Counted from the first letter of the stretch, positions 14,901-35,624 are shown. The stretch: 64,000 nucleotides of DNA from Lineus longissimus (GCF_910592395.1 NC_088322.1:11713431-11777430); one strand, 5' to 3'. The notes: generated by a model from the letters alone, not told the origin. Made by a program: numbers and translations.

Positions 14901-15728
14901 TCGATAAGAAAAGTTTGTGCCCCTTAAAAGTACAGTTGAAACGGGTTTTGGGAGAACATATTTTGTCTGTCATTGATGGCATGACTTTGCCTCCTTTTCA
15001 GTTTTAATACAAGCTCTTTTTTTCAGAGAAACCTTGGCTTTCATCGCTTCCATCCACTTGGAAATCTACGAAGAGGTGACAGCCGCCGAGAGGCAGTTAC
15101 TCGACTTCCGGGGCAAGGTCGAGACCATCCCGATCGCCCTGGAACAGGAGTGCTACCTGGTGGCAAACATGATGGAAAAGGTAAATTATAATCAGATACG
15201 CCAGTAAATTTGAAATGTTTCTTACACAATCAGAACTGCACTTGGGTAAGAATTTAAAATCGATCGGGTATGACATAGTTAGGTCGCATCAACTATGAAT
15301 CCTTTGAACAGTGGTACTCATTTCATCAATTGCTGATCTTTTTCTGGCCGATAAGGGATTCTAAACTCATTCCTGCACTGGTTGGAAGGCGTCTACATGT
15401 ACCAATATGATTGGTTTCTACAGCTGGTACCCTGTAGTGACACCTTTGGTTGATTTATTTCCAATGCTACTTTTGTTGGCAACAAAGTCTGAATTTTTCT
15501 TAGGGATTTTAGCATGACATGTCATAGGCACTCCGGTACACAAAATATATGTCTTCAAGTCTAGTTCGAGTGACTGTTCAACTGGAAAATATCAATCATT
15601 AAGTAAATCGTCTTCATTTCGTTTCATTACAGGTTATCTCTCTGCTGAAGGAACAATTGTACCACAACGGCATCATAGAGAGTCTCCAAGAAGAATATTC
15701 ACCCCAGTTGATGAGTCAGTCTCCCTGA
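2920..15728 (+). CDS. Large Ser-rich disordered protein with helical C-terminus (5' partial; possibly KRAP/ITPRID-like)
   Basis: Eight exons join with consistent phases: 2920-6620, 7028-7097, 8647-8732, 11029-13953, 14249-14296, 14705-14832, 15027-15180 and 15633-15728 (TGA). The visible product is about 2,401 residues. It is mostly low-complexity and Ser-, Asp- and Glu-rich, with an acidic run near 4320-4460, a Lys/His-rich basic run near 12250-12300, and recurring basic-Ser motifs such as RKQSCSFS, RKRSRAFS and LKRALSASD that resemble kinase or 14-3-3 sites. The exon 3/4 junction encodes a helical segment reading VLQEAGLVRSNRTK then IFEYLLQQLSKM. The last about 125 residues are charged and helical (LVKYKADLKELEMLADVVY, ISLLKEQL), probably a coiled coil. 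The helical tail and disordered body recall the KRAP/ITPRID family of IP3-receptor and actin associated proteins, but I cannot confirm this and no catalytic domain is visible. Exon 1 begins mid-codon after a CAG acceptor, so the N-terminus is missing. Confidence 0.75.
7216..7493. repeat. Intronic tandem repeat, about 40-bp unit
   Basis: About seven imperfect units carry 'CATTCAAGCTGAGAATTACA' or 'CACTCAAGCTGAGAATTACA' followed by a variable 'TATAGTTTCC' stretch. It lies in the second intron of the large Ser-rich gene, just after a G-run near 7190-7200. Confidence 0.75.
8190..8262 (+). repeat. tRNA-derived SINE-like segment
   Basis: An A-box-like stretch (TGGTGTAGTTATTGTCG) and a B-box-like GGTACGATTCCT (8243-8254) are spaced about as in a tRNA, but the acceptor and anticodon stems do not pair. 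This fits an old SINE head rather than a tRNA gene. It lies in an intron of the large Ser-rich gene. Confidence 0.35.
11632..11868 (+). repeat. In-frame 66-bp (22-residue) coding repeat
   Basis: Three full copies and a partial one sit inside the 2.9-kb exon of the large Ser-rich gene. Each unit reads approximately N[DK]TTEV, a variable K/T stretch, NAADV, then TEPKVKD. The copies are diverged at the amino-acid level, so the duplication is not recent. The region is Lys-, Thr- and Val-rich with no recognised domain. Confidence 0.75.
14632..14685 (-). repeat. tRNA-like SINE fragment
   Basis: Read on the minus strand, an A-box-like CCTAGTGGTACTGCTGG is followed by a B-box-like GGGTTTGATCC. The B box is one base short of consensus and no full cloverleaf is possible. 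Probably a decayed tRNA-derived SINE in an intron. Confidence 0.3.
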
Positions 15729-16695
15729 ATATTCGGTTGCTATGGAAAGAATCTGGTTGCTATATAAATATTCTAGTTGCTGACGATATTGCCTGGTTGC
15801 TATGACTGACATTTGAGCATTTATCCTGTTAAATGTTAACTTGATTGCAAGGATTACATAGATGATGTTCCGGTCTTTCTGAACGAGTGTTGAAACAACA
15901 GCCACATTTCGGCACTTTTGACAGCTTCAAAGATTGTCAGATGGTCTTGCCAATGAGGTTTACTCAGTGTAAAAGCAATTGGTCTCATTCTAGGTCTGTC
16001 TTGTATAACTTATGGTGTCTTTGACCAGGGTACCTGTTTAGTTTCACCGATTTCAGACCGGTTGATTAAATACTACGAAAGATGAAACAATAGACAAGCC
16101 TGAACATGACGTCAGGACCATCGGACAGCATCGTGTTGGCAACCCATTGTCTATCCAAATTGCTTGCCATCGAGGGACCAAGCGCATAATATCTAGCTAG
16201 AATTGAATATTTAGATCAGTGAAACCAGAGAATCGTCAAAATGACGCCATCTACAGGTAAAGGCTCCTGATGATTAGAGTACCAAAAGCAGATAAACATC
16301 ATATCTGACAGTCTGGCTCATGCTGGCACCTGGTATCCACCCATCAAACTAATGTGATGTGCAGATGTTGCTCAAGGGAAACTACTTCATATGCTTTCAA
16401 GAGAAACTGTAACAAATATAGCCTGAGGGCCTTTGCATTTGTAGGATTATTATTTACCATGTGTAGTATGGTCTTTATATTGGTACCTCAAATTGACATG
16501 ATTGAACTGCTGTTCAGTTGGTTCGAAGCAGTGGTCGGGAGCAGTACAATAGTATCGCTTTGAACCTGGCTCAGTTTATTATTTCCGTATTATTCTTCAG
16601 CTGAAAATTGTCACCGTCACTTTCTTTTAAAATTGATTAAGTTTTGTTCATAGTTCCATGTTTTGTTACAGTTAAAATATTCTTCAAAAGCAGCA

Positions 16696-16701
16696 ATAAA
16701 A
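16696..16701 (+). terminator. Poly(A) signal AATAAA of the large Ser-rich gene
   Basis: The first canonical AATAAA noticed downstream of the TGA at 15726-15728. It implies a 3' UTR of about 1 kb ending near 16720. Confidence 0.5.
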
Positions 16702-16734
16702 TTGATTTGAATCAAATCATGTGTTGTTTGATTT

Positions 16735-17135
16735 TATGAGACAAGGATATGTTCAACCTGTGTGTAACTCACTTTCGAAAGCAAGCAAAGGACCTTGGGT
16801 TTTCCTGTGTACCTCACTTCTGGAGTGCCGAGTTTATGATACAGATGGCAGTGCATATAACTCACTCTTGGAGTCCCCTGTTGTATGAGGCAAAGGCATC
16901 ATTGCCTTTAGGACTGACCTTTGGAGTCATGAGTTTTATGAGAATTTAGGAAATTATTCGAGTCTGCTTCAAGAACTCACTGGCACTTTTGAGTCCCCAG
17001 TATTATGAGACAAGGACAACAATGCCTCCAGTAATCACTTAGGCCTATGGAGTTTTAATTATGAGACGAAGAACATACAGTAGCCTACATGGCCTCAAAA
17101 GTAACTTGCTTGGAGTCCATGTTTTATGAGATGGA
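16735..17135. repeat. Degenerate intergenic tandem repeat
   Basis: Several 60-80-bp units repeat the words 'actcact..tggagtc' and 'ttttatgaga' with heavy divergence (for example near 16810, 16865, 16920, 16985 and 17110). It lies just downstream of the predicted poly(A) site of the large Ser-rich gene. No coding potential was seen. Confidence 0.5.
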
Positions 17136-17949
17136 GTGATGACAGTAGATGTTACAATCTGATTTTACGACGGCGAATCCAAGATCTTTTCCGTTGGGCC
17201 CTTGTGCCTGCAGTATAGTTAGAGATGGTTTAGTATAGGCCTATATAAGACGACATGATGACTAGGCCTATGTGGTATCAGACTTTTGTAACACTACAGT
17301 GAGGCTGTAGAAGCCCGCAATGAAATAGGCCTACAAATAGCACTACAATTAGGTTGGTTTAATTAATTATAAGCTGTAATAAAATTTGCATCTCTAAAAT
17401 GTTTGAGGATCGACTTTTTCGTTGGCCTGGGTGGGTACCCGTGTTCAATTGGGGTGCGTTTTGATTTCTGTCTTCACTGAATTATATAAGAAAGTTGTAA
17501 TCACATGCGATCAAGTGATTTTCTTTATGAAATATTTGAAATGAAGTAAGTTGCTATCATTTGAATCATTTACCAATTTTGTTAACATTCATACATACAA
17601 ATCAATAGCCATCATTTAGGTGGAGAACTCATTACATTCCAGTCTGATGACTGGCAGAAAAAAGTAGTGCTAACCTAATTGACGATCTCCGTGCAGGATA
17701 ATCTCTTAGCACTGCTTTGATATCTCGGGAGTAACACATGCATGGAGACTGATTTGGTTTACCTAGGTTTTTTTAACATGGCTGAATAATATAAGATGTC
17801 ACCAGAAAAACATTAGATATGTTCAAACAAACACGATCAGTGTAAATTAAAAAACATTAAATGCTTGTAAGCGGGGCTACACGGGCTCTCGTTTGATCTA
17901 AATTTCGTAGCGCAATCACAAACCGGTTTACTCAGCAGGTACCCTTCCG

Positions 17950-18098
17950 CATGCGCAGTGTCGACAAAATTCGCCATATTGGAAATTTGGAGTGCCCTCA
18001 CTTTCGAAAGTCTCCACAAAAACAAGCTAGATAGTCCCTAATTTCGAATATTTCGCTGCTACAGCGAGTCGTTGTGTAGCACGGGTCCTAAAGTACAG
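17950..18098 (+). promoter_or_regulatory. Candidate promoter and non-coding first exon of beta-catenin
   Basis: The coding part of beta-catenin begins 49 bases after a splice acceptor at 25810, so an upstream 5' UTR exon must exist. The best candidate ends at 18098 with the donor ACAG/GTAGGA. It is preceded by CGCCATATTGG (about 17971-17981), which resembles a YY1 initiator-type element, in a locally CG-richer stretch with no TATA box. This would give a first intron of 7.7 kb. The start site is inferred from sequence only; other first exons between 18.1 and 25.8 kb are possible. Confidence 0.35.
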
Positions 18099-21000
18099 GT
18101 AGGAGAAGTTTTAAAGTGTAATATAGCAGAGTTTTGTAGAAAACCATGTTGGTATGTGGTGTAGATTTTGCAAAACAAAGCCAACCATTCCCAAGAAGAG
18201 CTGTCAATCAAACTGGCTTCATATTAGGCATATTAATTGGTGAAAGTGAAGGGCGAAGTTCTGATGAAAATACCCCCAGAAACTACGGTTTGGAGTGTTT
18301 ATTTAGACCGGTTATAAGTTTAGATGAATATACAGGTGTTGTTCGTTGTCCCTTCAGTGATTAGATTTGCCTTTGGCTTGGTTTTGGGCCTAGTTCCACT
18401 TCGACACTCGTCTGTCTCGGTAGTTGTGACTGTGTGTCGAGTCAATCATCATGTTATGAGAGTTACTCTTACTACTTAGCTATGACAATGTTGTGGTCTC
18501 GGCAAGCTGACGTCAGAAGTCCTATCAATAGTGGTGTCCCTATGACGCTGTTCATTTCATTATACGCATTGGATATTTGACCGTATCACGGTTTAATTTA
18601 ATTTTCGCTATTTTGCCGGAACTTACGTTTGACATGCTTATGTTTTTCCGACTTAGATATTTGAGATTTTTACTGATTCTGCCGGCAATGGCCATACAGC
18701 AATCGTACACGAAATGTTACTTTGCCGGACGACACACACCGGTCTTCTGTCTGCACAAGGGATAACACCGCACTTTCATAGAAAATTTTGTCGACGCTGT
18801 TCTTGTTTGACGCTTTAATAGCGCATTCAACAGCTGAAAGACTAATAAATTCATCACCATCTGTGAGCGCGCAGCATCCTTCGTCATCATCACCAGATAT
18901 AAACATATCAAAATTGCCAATTTCAAATAATTGTCCAAGTCTGAAAATCATGAACTGCGCATGTCGAAGGGAAGTTCCGGCATTCCACTCAGAACCTCCC
19001 CTTACCAAAATTTCACGGGGTTTGCTATGCAACAGTCATTCGTAACCTTGTCCCCAAGTCAGACGTCAACACCAAATATGACTTCGCTGATATGTTTGGA
19101 ATGATTGATGTTTTTCTTCTCATAAACAGTCAAATTTCGTTGCTTGCAAAATTTAATTGGTTAGTCTTCACTTTCTCTTGCTTGTTAATTCATAAAGTGG
19201 CACTAAGTAAATCAATATGTCATTTGTGAATAAACAAATTGATCTAATCAACAGTTGTGTTTGGGGATATCCAAACCTGTAAAAATCTTCAGGTGGGACA
19301 AATTCCCTGACACTATTTGCTGATTCATAATCCCACTCCATCAAAGCTCATTAGCACCTCAGCCAATCACCTTTGTTATTCTGTGACTTGCACCACTCTA
19401 ACCAATCGGGTGCAGTATTCTAATGACAATTTGACAGATTAACCAATCAGGTGTCCCAATCTATATGATCTAATTGCAATTCCACAGATTATAATTTAGA
19501 TCGACATCTGACATGGGGATTTGGAGAGGATTATGTTCAATTTATTTATCTGAAACTCCCTGTTAGGAATAAATAAATGTTGAATAGGCATTGCTAAAAT
19601 TGGACCCCTGCCCCTGAGCAGTGCACACACTGTGCCAGCCCTCTGTATAGTTCTTTTCTTAGTGGATTATGTAAGCAGCCAGATTTAGTGTAGGTTTCTT
19701 TGTGAGGGATTTAGTTTTGGTAGGAGGGGTCACAGGACATTTTCTGTTCCTATCCAAGAAGATTGTTGAAAGACATTGGCAAGTCTGATGTTGTAATAAT
19801 TGACGAATGTGGTAACTGGGGAGTTGAATACTCTGTGCAAGCCTCGAACCTTGCCACAATTTTTCGAGGTCTGGTTGTGGAAGAGTTGTGCTTTTTGTTG
19901 TAGGTGAGTTGATAAGAATTGAACAACTACAAATACAATTGTAGCTCCAATATTTTTACTATTCTACAAATTGTGGATTCCTTGATGATAGAATAGATGG
20001 GCTGATGCAATGGAGGCATTGGTGCCTGTCACCTCTGTTGCGTCTGGAGGCACTGGGTTTGATTCCTGGCTGGTCCCTGTGGGTGCATCCCAGTGTACCC
20101 AGCAATATACTCCGGTTTCTCCACCATCATGTCCATCCCCCAGTCTGGGCCACACCCTTCTTGATAAACAAATCCTTGTCTCCAGGTAAACATTCAATCT
20201 AATGTACAGTGCCTGATATGGACACAAGGTCCCACATGGCCTGGGTACTAGGTCAATTTCCAACAGGCCTTCGTCCAGGCCATGAAGTGAAATTGGACCA
20301 TGCCAAGCGATGAACATTTCGTCACACTTCCAGTTCCACCTGGAACCAAGAATTTGTTTATCAAAAATGGTATGGTCTTAACTGGGGGATTGATGACCCT
20401 TTTTGGCCTTGATCGGTGGTTGTATTTATTTCCATGTGAATATCAATACGGGTATGGCCGTCCAAGTGTGTCACCTGTGGTCAATGACACAAGGATGGAC
20501 ACATGCCAATAATTCCTAGAAATGATTGTCAGAGACTCGATTTAAAAATGCATTTTTGCGATAAATCTTCCACAGATGACATCTGAACTCGTTAGTGACA
20601 ATAGTGTTGTTGACATTTGATTGATCTTAGAGTTTCCAAAGTTTGAGAAAAATATAATGGATTTTCAGGTAGACTAACACTTCAACAGCACTATCGCATA
20701 GTGGCACAAGGCAAATAAGGGGTACATGAAGTTCATGGCTCTTCTTGGTCAATTTTATCTTTTTTCCCAAAATATGGGGTTCTTCTCATTCCCCAATCTC
20801 CTGGTGTGTACAGATACACATGTAATGTATACATTTCGACCCTTTGACTTGACACAAGTAGCCCCAACCACCTCGATTATCATGATATACATTTATCATT
20901 ATCATACAATGTGATTTATTAGGTATTTCTTGAGAATTTTCGTTTGCCCTGGCGCTCCTTTTGACATGCTAATAATTGGGCCAATTTCTCAATTATTTCC

Positions 21001-24000
21001 GGCTTTGAGGGAAAGTGGTATGTGCGGACATGGTGATTCTCTTTAGTTTTCATGTAGGCAGTCAGACTCAGAACGTTACTCTGCTGATCTATTGCAAGAG
21101 ATGTTTGTGCCCTTATTTCTACATGTTTTTTAACAAACAGCTGTTGGCAGACAGAAGAGGGCCCATTTCTCCCTCCCCCTCCAAGCAAAAACACTGCAAC
21201 AGCCAAGAACATGCCAATACAGATCCCTTCTCTAAAGGCAGCCTGCATAAAAATTCTGTCCCCAGGTCGGACATAATGTTATGAACATCTTGGGTTGTCC
21301 TAATCCCGATAGAATGTGAGTGGGTTGTGACACCTGATTGTGTTGACACATTCACATTCATATCCTGGTAGAAATGGCTGTCTGACAATGCAGTGGCCAG
21401 TGTATTGTTGTGAACTAAACCTGCACTACATGGCTATGTGTGTTGGCTACATGTATGCACGCATAGCATATCTTTTACATGTAAACAGCCTTGCCATGTG
21501 TTCCATTATCCATAATACTTTTGAAAAGGGTTGAAACTGCACATCAGGGAAAAATTGCTCTTTTTAGTATACGATAAAAGTGATTGCGTGATGGTTTCGG
21601 GTGCCAAACTCCTGTCTCTTTCAAATCATCATGGTCCTGGAGCTCTGTCCATTAAAAAAGGAGTCTTAACTTAACATCATAAAAGTTAAAAGTTACTTCA
21701 AGATTTTGGCATAATTTTTCCTACATATTATTCAAACCTAGCTGACTACATGTTGCAAATATTTCAAATTCATGCTGCAGACCCGCTTGATCAATCAAGT
21801 CTGATTGACATTGCAAGACTGTGGACTGATATTAGCCACATGCATGACAGGGAGCCTGGATGGCTTCTAACCTGTTTTAGTTAGTAGATTTTCTTGATAT
21901 ATAGAACCTATACCTTTTACATTGGTGAATTCTCAACTATGGTAAACCCATAGAAAATGACAAGATTCCCGTCACACACTTTGCAACCTGCTCAGCCAAG
22001 TCACCATGCAAACTGCCCCAAGCCTTAGACTACTCTTCATCAAATTTACTTATCTATTCCGCACCACATCCTTGTGTCCATCAACCAACTTCTTTGATTC
22101 AGCAGGACATCAAAAAATACCCAACCAAACCAAATTATAAATCTTTAAAACAATCTGCCATTTTTGTGTGAAATTCCCACTGGGTCATGACTGAGAGAAA
22201 AGACGGTTCACCTATGGGGTTAACTAAGATTTCATTAAGAGATCATAGAACAGTGTAATTCTTTTTCTTTTTCGTGCAATTTTTCACGAACGATACGATT
22301 GATAGTGTTGGTTTTGGGTGTTCCCAGGGACATGAGGGATGAAAACCTAAGATAATTATAATCTTGATTCTGTGCTGGAGGCTTCTTCAAGATATGTAGT
22401 AAGATGTAGTAATACAACTTCAAGATTTTTTGTTGTTTGTATGTGGTGTCAATCTTGAATGACGTTTGTCACAACCAGAATGGATTGCTGAGCATTTTCG
22501 GAGAGCCGTATCTGATCTCGTGTCATTTGTACGAAGAGCACGTTCCTTGTCTACAGTATGCATATCTTTGGGGAAAACGAAGTTATCTCCGATCGGGTGA
22601 TGAATTATTCAGATGGTTTGCTTTGCCATGTTGTACAGTCTATCAGTGTACTGCTGTGTGCGTGTATTGAGGTCTGTATGTTGGTTAACCGGAATTTTGA
22701 CCAGGATGTTATTGGTAGGGTCATTCATACAACTCGGTGCATTTTGTGTTTGTGACCTGGCGTTGCAATTTCTCATCAGATGATGCTGGTAACCTCAAGA
22801 TTACCGTCTTGCATGTTTTTTTTTAGGGAGGGGGAAGAAAGCGGTAATATAAGTTTTCTCCCTTTCTAAATGGTCTGAGTCAGCCAACTCTTAAGAGCAA
22901 TATGTTTTAAGGGATTGTACTTACTACTTGGGTTGTTGCTAATGTTGGCTGGGGGGGGGGGTTGTCGCCAGGAGCGAAAGACATGATATTGTCTCGGCAC
23001 GAAACATGGCAAATCTTTCAGTATTTCGCCAATGCCAAAATCTGTATTCGATCTGCTGATCCAGTTCCAACCTGAAAGAACTGGGAATTGTGAAATAGAA
23101 ATCCCAGCTTTCCCATACAAATGCCATACCTTTCGATTGTGATCCTCTCCACCAGGTGTTGGCATCGGTGGTGATTTACCACCAGCGGCCAACATCAGAC
23201 GGAGGCCGCCACGTATTCCTCACGTGAACTAATGAAGAATGAGAGCTTTTCGAATAGATTGGTAATCAAAGTTGAAGTTTAATGTGCGGTGGAAGCAATC
23301 ATGGTCAGTCGGTGGTTGCTTCCAGTTGTTGTGCAATTCATCAGTCTGGCAGCCAGGTATGCATGTACCAATATTCATTATCATTGGTCCATTTTCACCA
23401 TTGTTTTCTGTTCTTTCTGTTCAATGTACTTGTCTCAGACTAGACTTTCAGCGCTGCGAAAACGTGTGATTTGAAATCGTTGTGATCTGCTGTTAGTTAA
23501 ACGTGCAAGAGAAAGATCTCGCATCTGAATCCAGTTAGTGGTCTTGAATCCAATACGATTCCCCCCCCCAATGAATCCCCCCCCCCCTCTCCTTTAGCTA
23601 CGGGTTAGGTTGCAGTGTTTCTGCCGCTGACTAACAGAAAACACGGAAACACGCACCTCAAACTGGCGTGTCCAACCAGGGCCGATTTGCTCAGCGTTAA
23701 TCACAGGTAGAATGATGCACTCTGGGATTGCTTTGATCTTGCTTAAACGTCGCGTCTAATTTGCGTTCCCGCTGATAGATGGGAAGAAACATGCATTAAT
23801 TTCCCAGGTGTCCGCAGGTACTCCAGAATGATGCACTCAGAGCAATTGGCAGACTACATGGACTATGTTTGCTGAATGATCCATGTAGTTTGTTATCAGA
23901 TTCAGAGTAACAGTCATGACATTGACAGTGTCCATTGGATGGGACATGACCAAGAATGACGGATAGCTAGCCAAGTTTGGGGGCGTACTTTGGCATTTGG

Positions 24001-25810
24001 TATATCATAAAGTCATTGAAAGAAAAAAAATCGTTCCATATAATATCATGTCATCAAAAAACATATCAATCAATCATTTGGAATTCTTATCCATTCCATT
24101 CAAATTGACCCGAGTTGCAGAGATGCCACCAAACCTTTCTTTTTTGTGCCAATTTACTGTGATTGATATTCGATTTAGGCCTACATGTATAAAGGACCAT
24201 CATGTCTGGGTAAGATATGTGACTATTATCGACATGGTTGAGTGATGCTTGATGTTTGAAATTGCAAATAGACCGTTAATCTTTTTCAAAAGTCAAAAAT
24301 TTATCTTTGTGTCAGCGGTGCTCTTTGAACGTATTGTTATGTTGAACTACATGTAATATTTGTTTCCGGTGATCAGTAACATGTCATAGACAGAAAAAGT
24401 CTGACAAGATTGGGCTGGTTACATCCATTTTGTTGGTTTTAGAATGACACTCGAGTTGAATACACTATAGCTACCCGTAGTGTGAACCCGTGAAATTTCA
24501 ACACAACAACTTTGTGAAATGTTGAATGACTGTTTCAAGGGTTAAAATCGCTCATTTCTATGAACTCGTCTGATCGCGCCTCATTTTCCTATAGCTCACG
24601 TAGTCTGCCTCGCTCGGTACTGCGTATTGATTTGTCTTAACAAGCTGCGTATGCCCCGCGGCCATTTCCAATACTCTCACAATAACGTCAAGGGATGCTC
24701 AGGCAGCGTAAGCACAGAATCCAAGAAATTTTATCTTCGGGGTCGGCTCCGAATAACTCTGTGAGGTCGAGTTACGATATCGAGTTCCTCGGTTAAAAAT
24801 GAAGAATTTTACGCTTGGATGAGCGTGGGGAAATTTCTGATGAGAAATTGGATATTTTCCGTAACCTTATTATGCTGGATAGTGATGTGAGTAAATTGGG
24901 GAGCCGGAAGCAAGAATAATACGGTTAATAAGTGCTGGGTACATTGGTAAAAAACGTCCCTGATTTGTTCCGTGTTTAGCGAATTTCCAATATCATAGAC
25001 TAGTGGCATTTTTAGAAGGATGCGTTTGATATCAATACTGACAATGTGGTATTTTTATAAATAGCAAAATGATAGCTTTCAAGGTGCTAATGCGAGTCTT
25101 GTATTGTAAACCAAATCTCGCAATTGTTTCTTTCCACGATTTTTGCTATTGGGAATTATGCAAATATTCAACTTTTAAACAAACAAACATCAAACTTGCA
25201 AATATTTTTGCTGCAATACAGAATTTAGTCTGTAGCTGTACTCCTATTGAAAAATTAGCTAGATTTTAAAATCAGGTAGCTGAGTGATCTGAATCGTTTG
25301 TTTGAACAGCGCTTTTATAGACAAAACTTTCAGATATGCCGAACTGTCACAAAAACCTGTCCAGAATCTATTCCTGGAATCATAGTGTGTTGGTAGTCGG
25401 CGGACATCTTGCTGTTCACTTTGCGGCAAATCTATTGAACTTTGCGTAACCATGACGACAGGTTCATTTCTAATTTGCAATCTTCTCTGAATACAATTGC
25501 TATTTTCTGTCGCGGTTTTTTTGCCGCACGCAGGTTATTGGGTGGTCTTTGTCACTTTTTCCTGATCTGATTGTGCCCATATTGTGATCACCATAGTAAC
25601 TGTACACCACTGTTCATATACTGTAGCAGCTTTCATCATGGCTGATGTGGTCAGTTGAAGAATCACTAGTTCTGTCTCGTCATGTGTCATGAACCCGTGC
25701 TCTGATAGACTTGGCAACATTACATGAATTTCCAAAATGTTATTTCCTTTTGAAATGTTGATATTTCATCACAATGTTAATTCAAATTCCATTTATTCCT
25801 ATATTTTCAG
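18099..25810. other. Long non-coding stretch, proposed beta-catenin intron 1
   Basis: No coding exon could be supported on either strand. Visible content: several CCAAT-type words (ACCAATCGGGTG, ACCAATCAGGTG, CAGCCAATCACC) near 19370-19460, a TCF-like ATCAAAG near 19339, a SINE-like segment from about 20000, a G-run near 22955 and C-runs near 23560-23590. An open frame of about 120 codons on the minus strand (18670-19032) resembles nothing I recognise. Confidence 0.5.
20000..20320 (+). repeat. tRNA-derived SINE-like element
   Basis: An A-box-like head (GCTGATGCAATGGAGGC) and a B-box-like GGGTTTGATTCCTGG (about 20055-20069) are followed by an unrelated body containing 'CTCCGGTTTCTCCACC'. Internal Pol III boxes plus a non-tRNA body are typical of SINEs. 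The 3' boundary is approximate, and no second full copy was seen in the window. Confidence 0.4.
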
Positions 25811-25859
25811 GACACGCAAAAAATCTATTTTAATCTGAAGCGCCAGAAATACTGCCAAC

Positions 25860-33114
<7,255 letters not shown>

Positions 33115-35624
33115 ACGAAAATACCTGACCCGATCTGAGGCTGGAGATCAAAAATCTGAATCTACAGTTGAAATATAGGCGGCGCTTTTGTATTGAGAAT
33201 GAACGTTGGTGTGTGGACTGCTAGTGGTGATTTTTTGTAGTCCGGATATTTTGATGCAGTGTTTTACTGTTTTGAGATACAAGCATGTATAGTGTGTGCA
33301 GGGCCAGGATTCTGTAAGTGACCTCTGACCTTTTGGACTATACGCTGCAAGGTCAGGGTCCATGCAGTTCATACGTGGTGTGTTTATCATATTCTCGGTC
33401 TAAAACTAGCTGAGCATTTAGTGAGTTGACCCAAATTTATGAAATACCTCGTTTACGTGTTTATAGATCATTATTATCATCAGCTTGCAGCCACATCTTC
33501 AAAATGATCACGTGAATTCTTTTCCGTTTGTGAAAAAAACTGCCGCCACCGCAAAACGCCAACAAGTCCGGCCAATCAGGATTCAAGATTGTACGCATAT
33601 CATTAAAAACTATGTGCTAAGGGCTGCCAGTTGTAAGATTCAAGAATGTGTATGTGAGGCGCCATCTATGTTTATGAATGGCACTAAGAGGAACTCTTCA
33701 TTAGTGTAAATGGCTATATAATCATTGTCTTTGTATATTTTCTAATGTTTTAATTAATTAACGTCGTAGGGCAGTGGTTCGTGTAAGTCTGACTTTTTGA
33801 GCCTGCAAGTAATATTTCAAAGGGAAAATGAACATCGTTATACAGACCACAGTTTTGGCAAACAAGGTGTGACACGAGAGAGGTCAACGACGACTCCTTC
33901 CTTCGAGATTCTCCAGGACTGCGGTTATTTTCAAAATGTTTGAAAATATTTTAAATGGGATTTATCCGAACTTGGGAAAACATTTTGTATTGTGACATTT
34001 CTGTTGACAGCTGTGGATAGTAAGGGTAAAGTGGGTGAGTATTGATCATGGATGATAAAATCGGATTTTGAAATTGGGTCCGCGCCAGTCTTGGGGGTTG
34101 AATTATGTGCCGAAAATAATTTCCTTCGATAGTGATTTCAAGAGTTCATAAAAATTATAGGTAATTTGTACTGTTTTGTAATATTTTCCATTTATGCACT
34201 TTTCGTACTGATAGCCAGCCTTGCCAACATCGCTTATGAGATTTTGTTCCTTGGAATTGTGGGTGAAATTTCTGTGATGTGGTTTGCTTTGAAATAGCAC
34301 AAGAGCTAATCAGATTTGATAAGAAATCAGTTGAATAATGTCTGTTGTTTAAACTGGTTAACTGGAGCCAGTTTTCCTAAGCCAGTACTATGAAGACATT
34401 TTTTTGGACATGATGATGGTTTATATAAATTCTTGATGTACTTTTCGAAAAAGTTAGGAAAATAACCCAGTTCTTGAAAAGCCGTAGGTCTAACAATTCG
34501 TGGAAGAAAACTTCTCACAATGCTAGGACCAGAAATGCTGTGCATTAATTCAATTCCTGTGTAGATTTCTTGGTTCAACTTTGAGTGAATTCGAAACCTC
34601 ATCTTTATTGTAACATTGTAGCCAAATCTACAGCACTTGTACCTAAAAAGTGCACAATTTTGACTAGTGTAAAAACACTTGCAGGCTGTCTCAAAAAAGT
34701 GATCGTTCATTCTTGGTTCTCAGAATGTGAGGCAGTTTTTCTGAGGCAGCCTATGTACATGTAAATGCAGTCGCATTGCACTGTATTCGTGACGGGCACT
34801 CTCCACTACTGGGGTGGGGTACTGTGTGTTGTAGAGTGTCCTCCGTGGAAAACTTTATTGGCAAATTTTGAGATTTTGAAATTCAAAATTTTGAGATTTT
34901 CCTGGTTCTCCCATGTTTACGTTTGGTTTAACAAAACAGTGTTTTATGCATAACATTAACACATTATGATAAATATAGTCACGTCTTTTTTAGTTCGGGA
35001 CAGTATTGATCGGAAAAGTATAGATTTTAGTGAAAAGTTTGCGAGTATTATACAGTTATATGATTCTTATACAAACAAGACTTGCGTTGTGAGCATCCAA
35101 GGTTCCCTATCCAGGGGGATTTGCTCCTTTTGACTTCGTGCCTTTGTGACAAGTTTGACATCTGCCTGTTTGGCCATTGATCATTGATTGTTCACAGGAA
35201 GTTTCCATTTCATTTAGCAAGTCCCATTATTTTTCACTCGGGGAACTTCAGCAAATTTCGTTGGTCAAAATTCTGATCACAGTGATGGTTTCCTCGAAGT
35301 CACAACCGTCACTGTTGAAAGTTTTACCTCCAAACATGGCAAGGTCATGTCTGATCCATGTTCCATTTTGATCTGATTTTTTTGATTTGATTCGAAAACT
35401 ATACCTAACATCTTCTATCGAATTTGAATTTCGAAAGTGAATACGTGAAAACCAACTTAGACTTAGTTTCTCTTGAGGGGTTCCTTGTATGCTCAGCACA
35501 TAAGTTGTGTGTTTTTATACTATGTCCATTTATTTTGTAACCAGTGATGTCATAGAGTCGTCTGCCGTGTTTGTGGTCTCCGTATATCTAGCTATATGTG
35601 TACATTTTAATAGACAAACTTGGT

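Noticed and set aside
18670-19032. 120-codon minus-strand frame in beta-catenin intron 1
   Set aside because: No family resemblance, an unremarkable composition and a single isolated frame. A homology search giving conserved hits would change this.
34327-34710. 127-codon minus-strand frame in the beta-catenin 3' UTR
   Set aside because: No recognised domain, no splice or poly(A) context, AT-rich. A decayed transposon fragment is possible but not supported.
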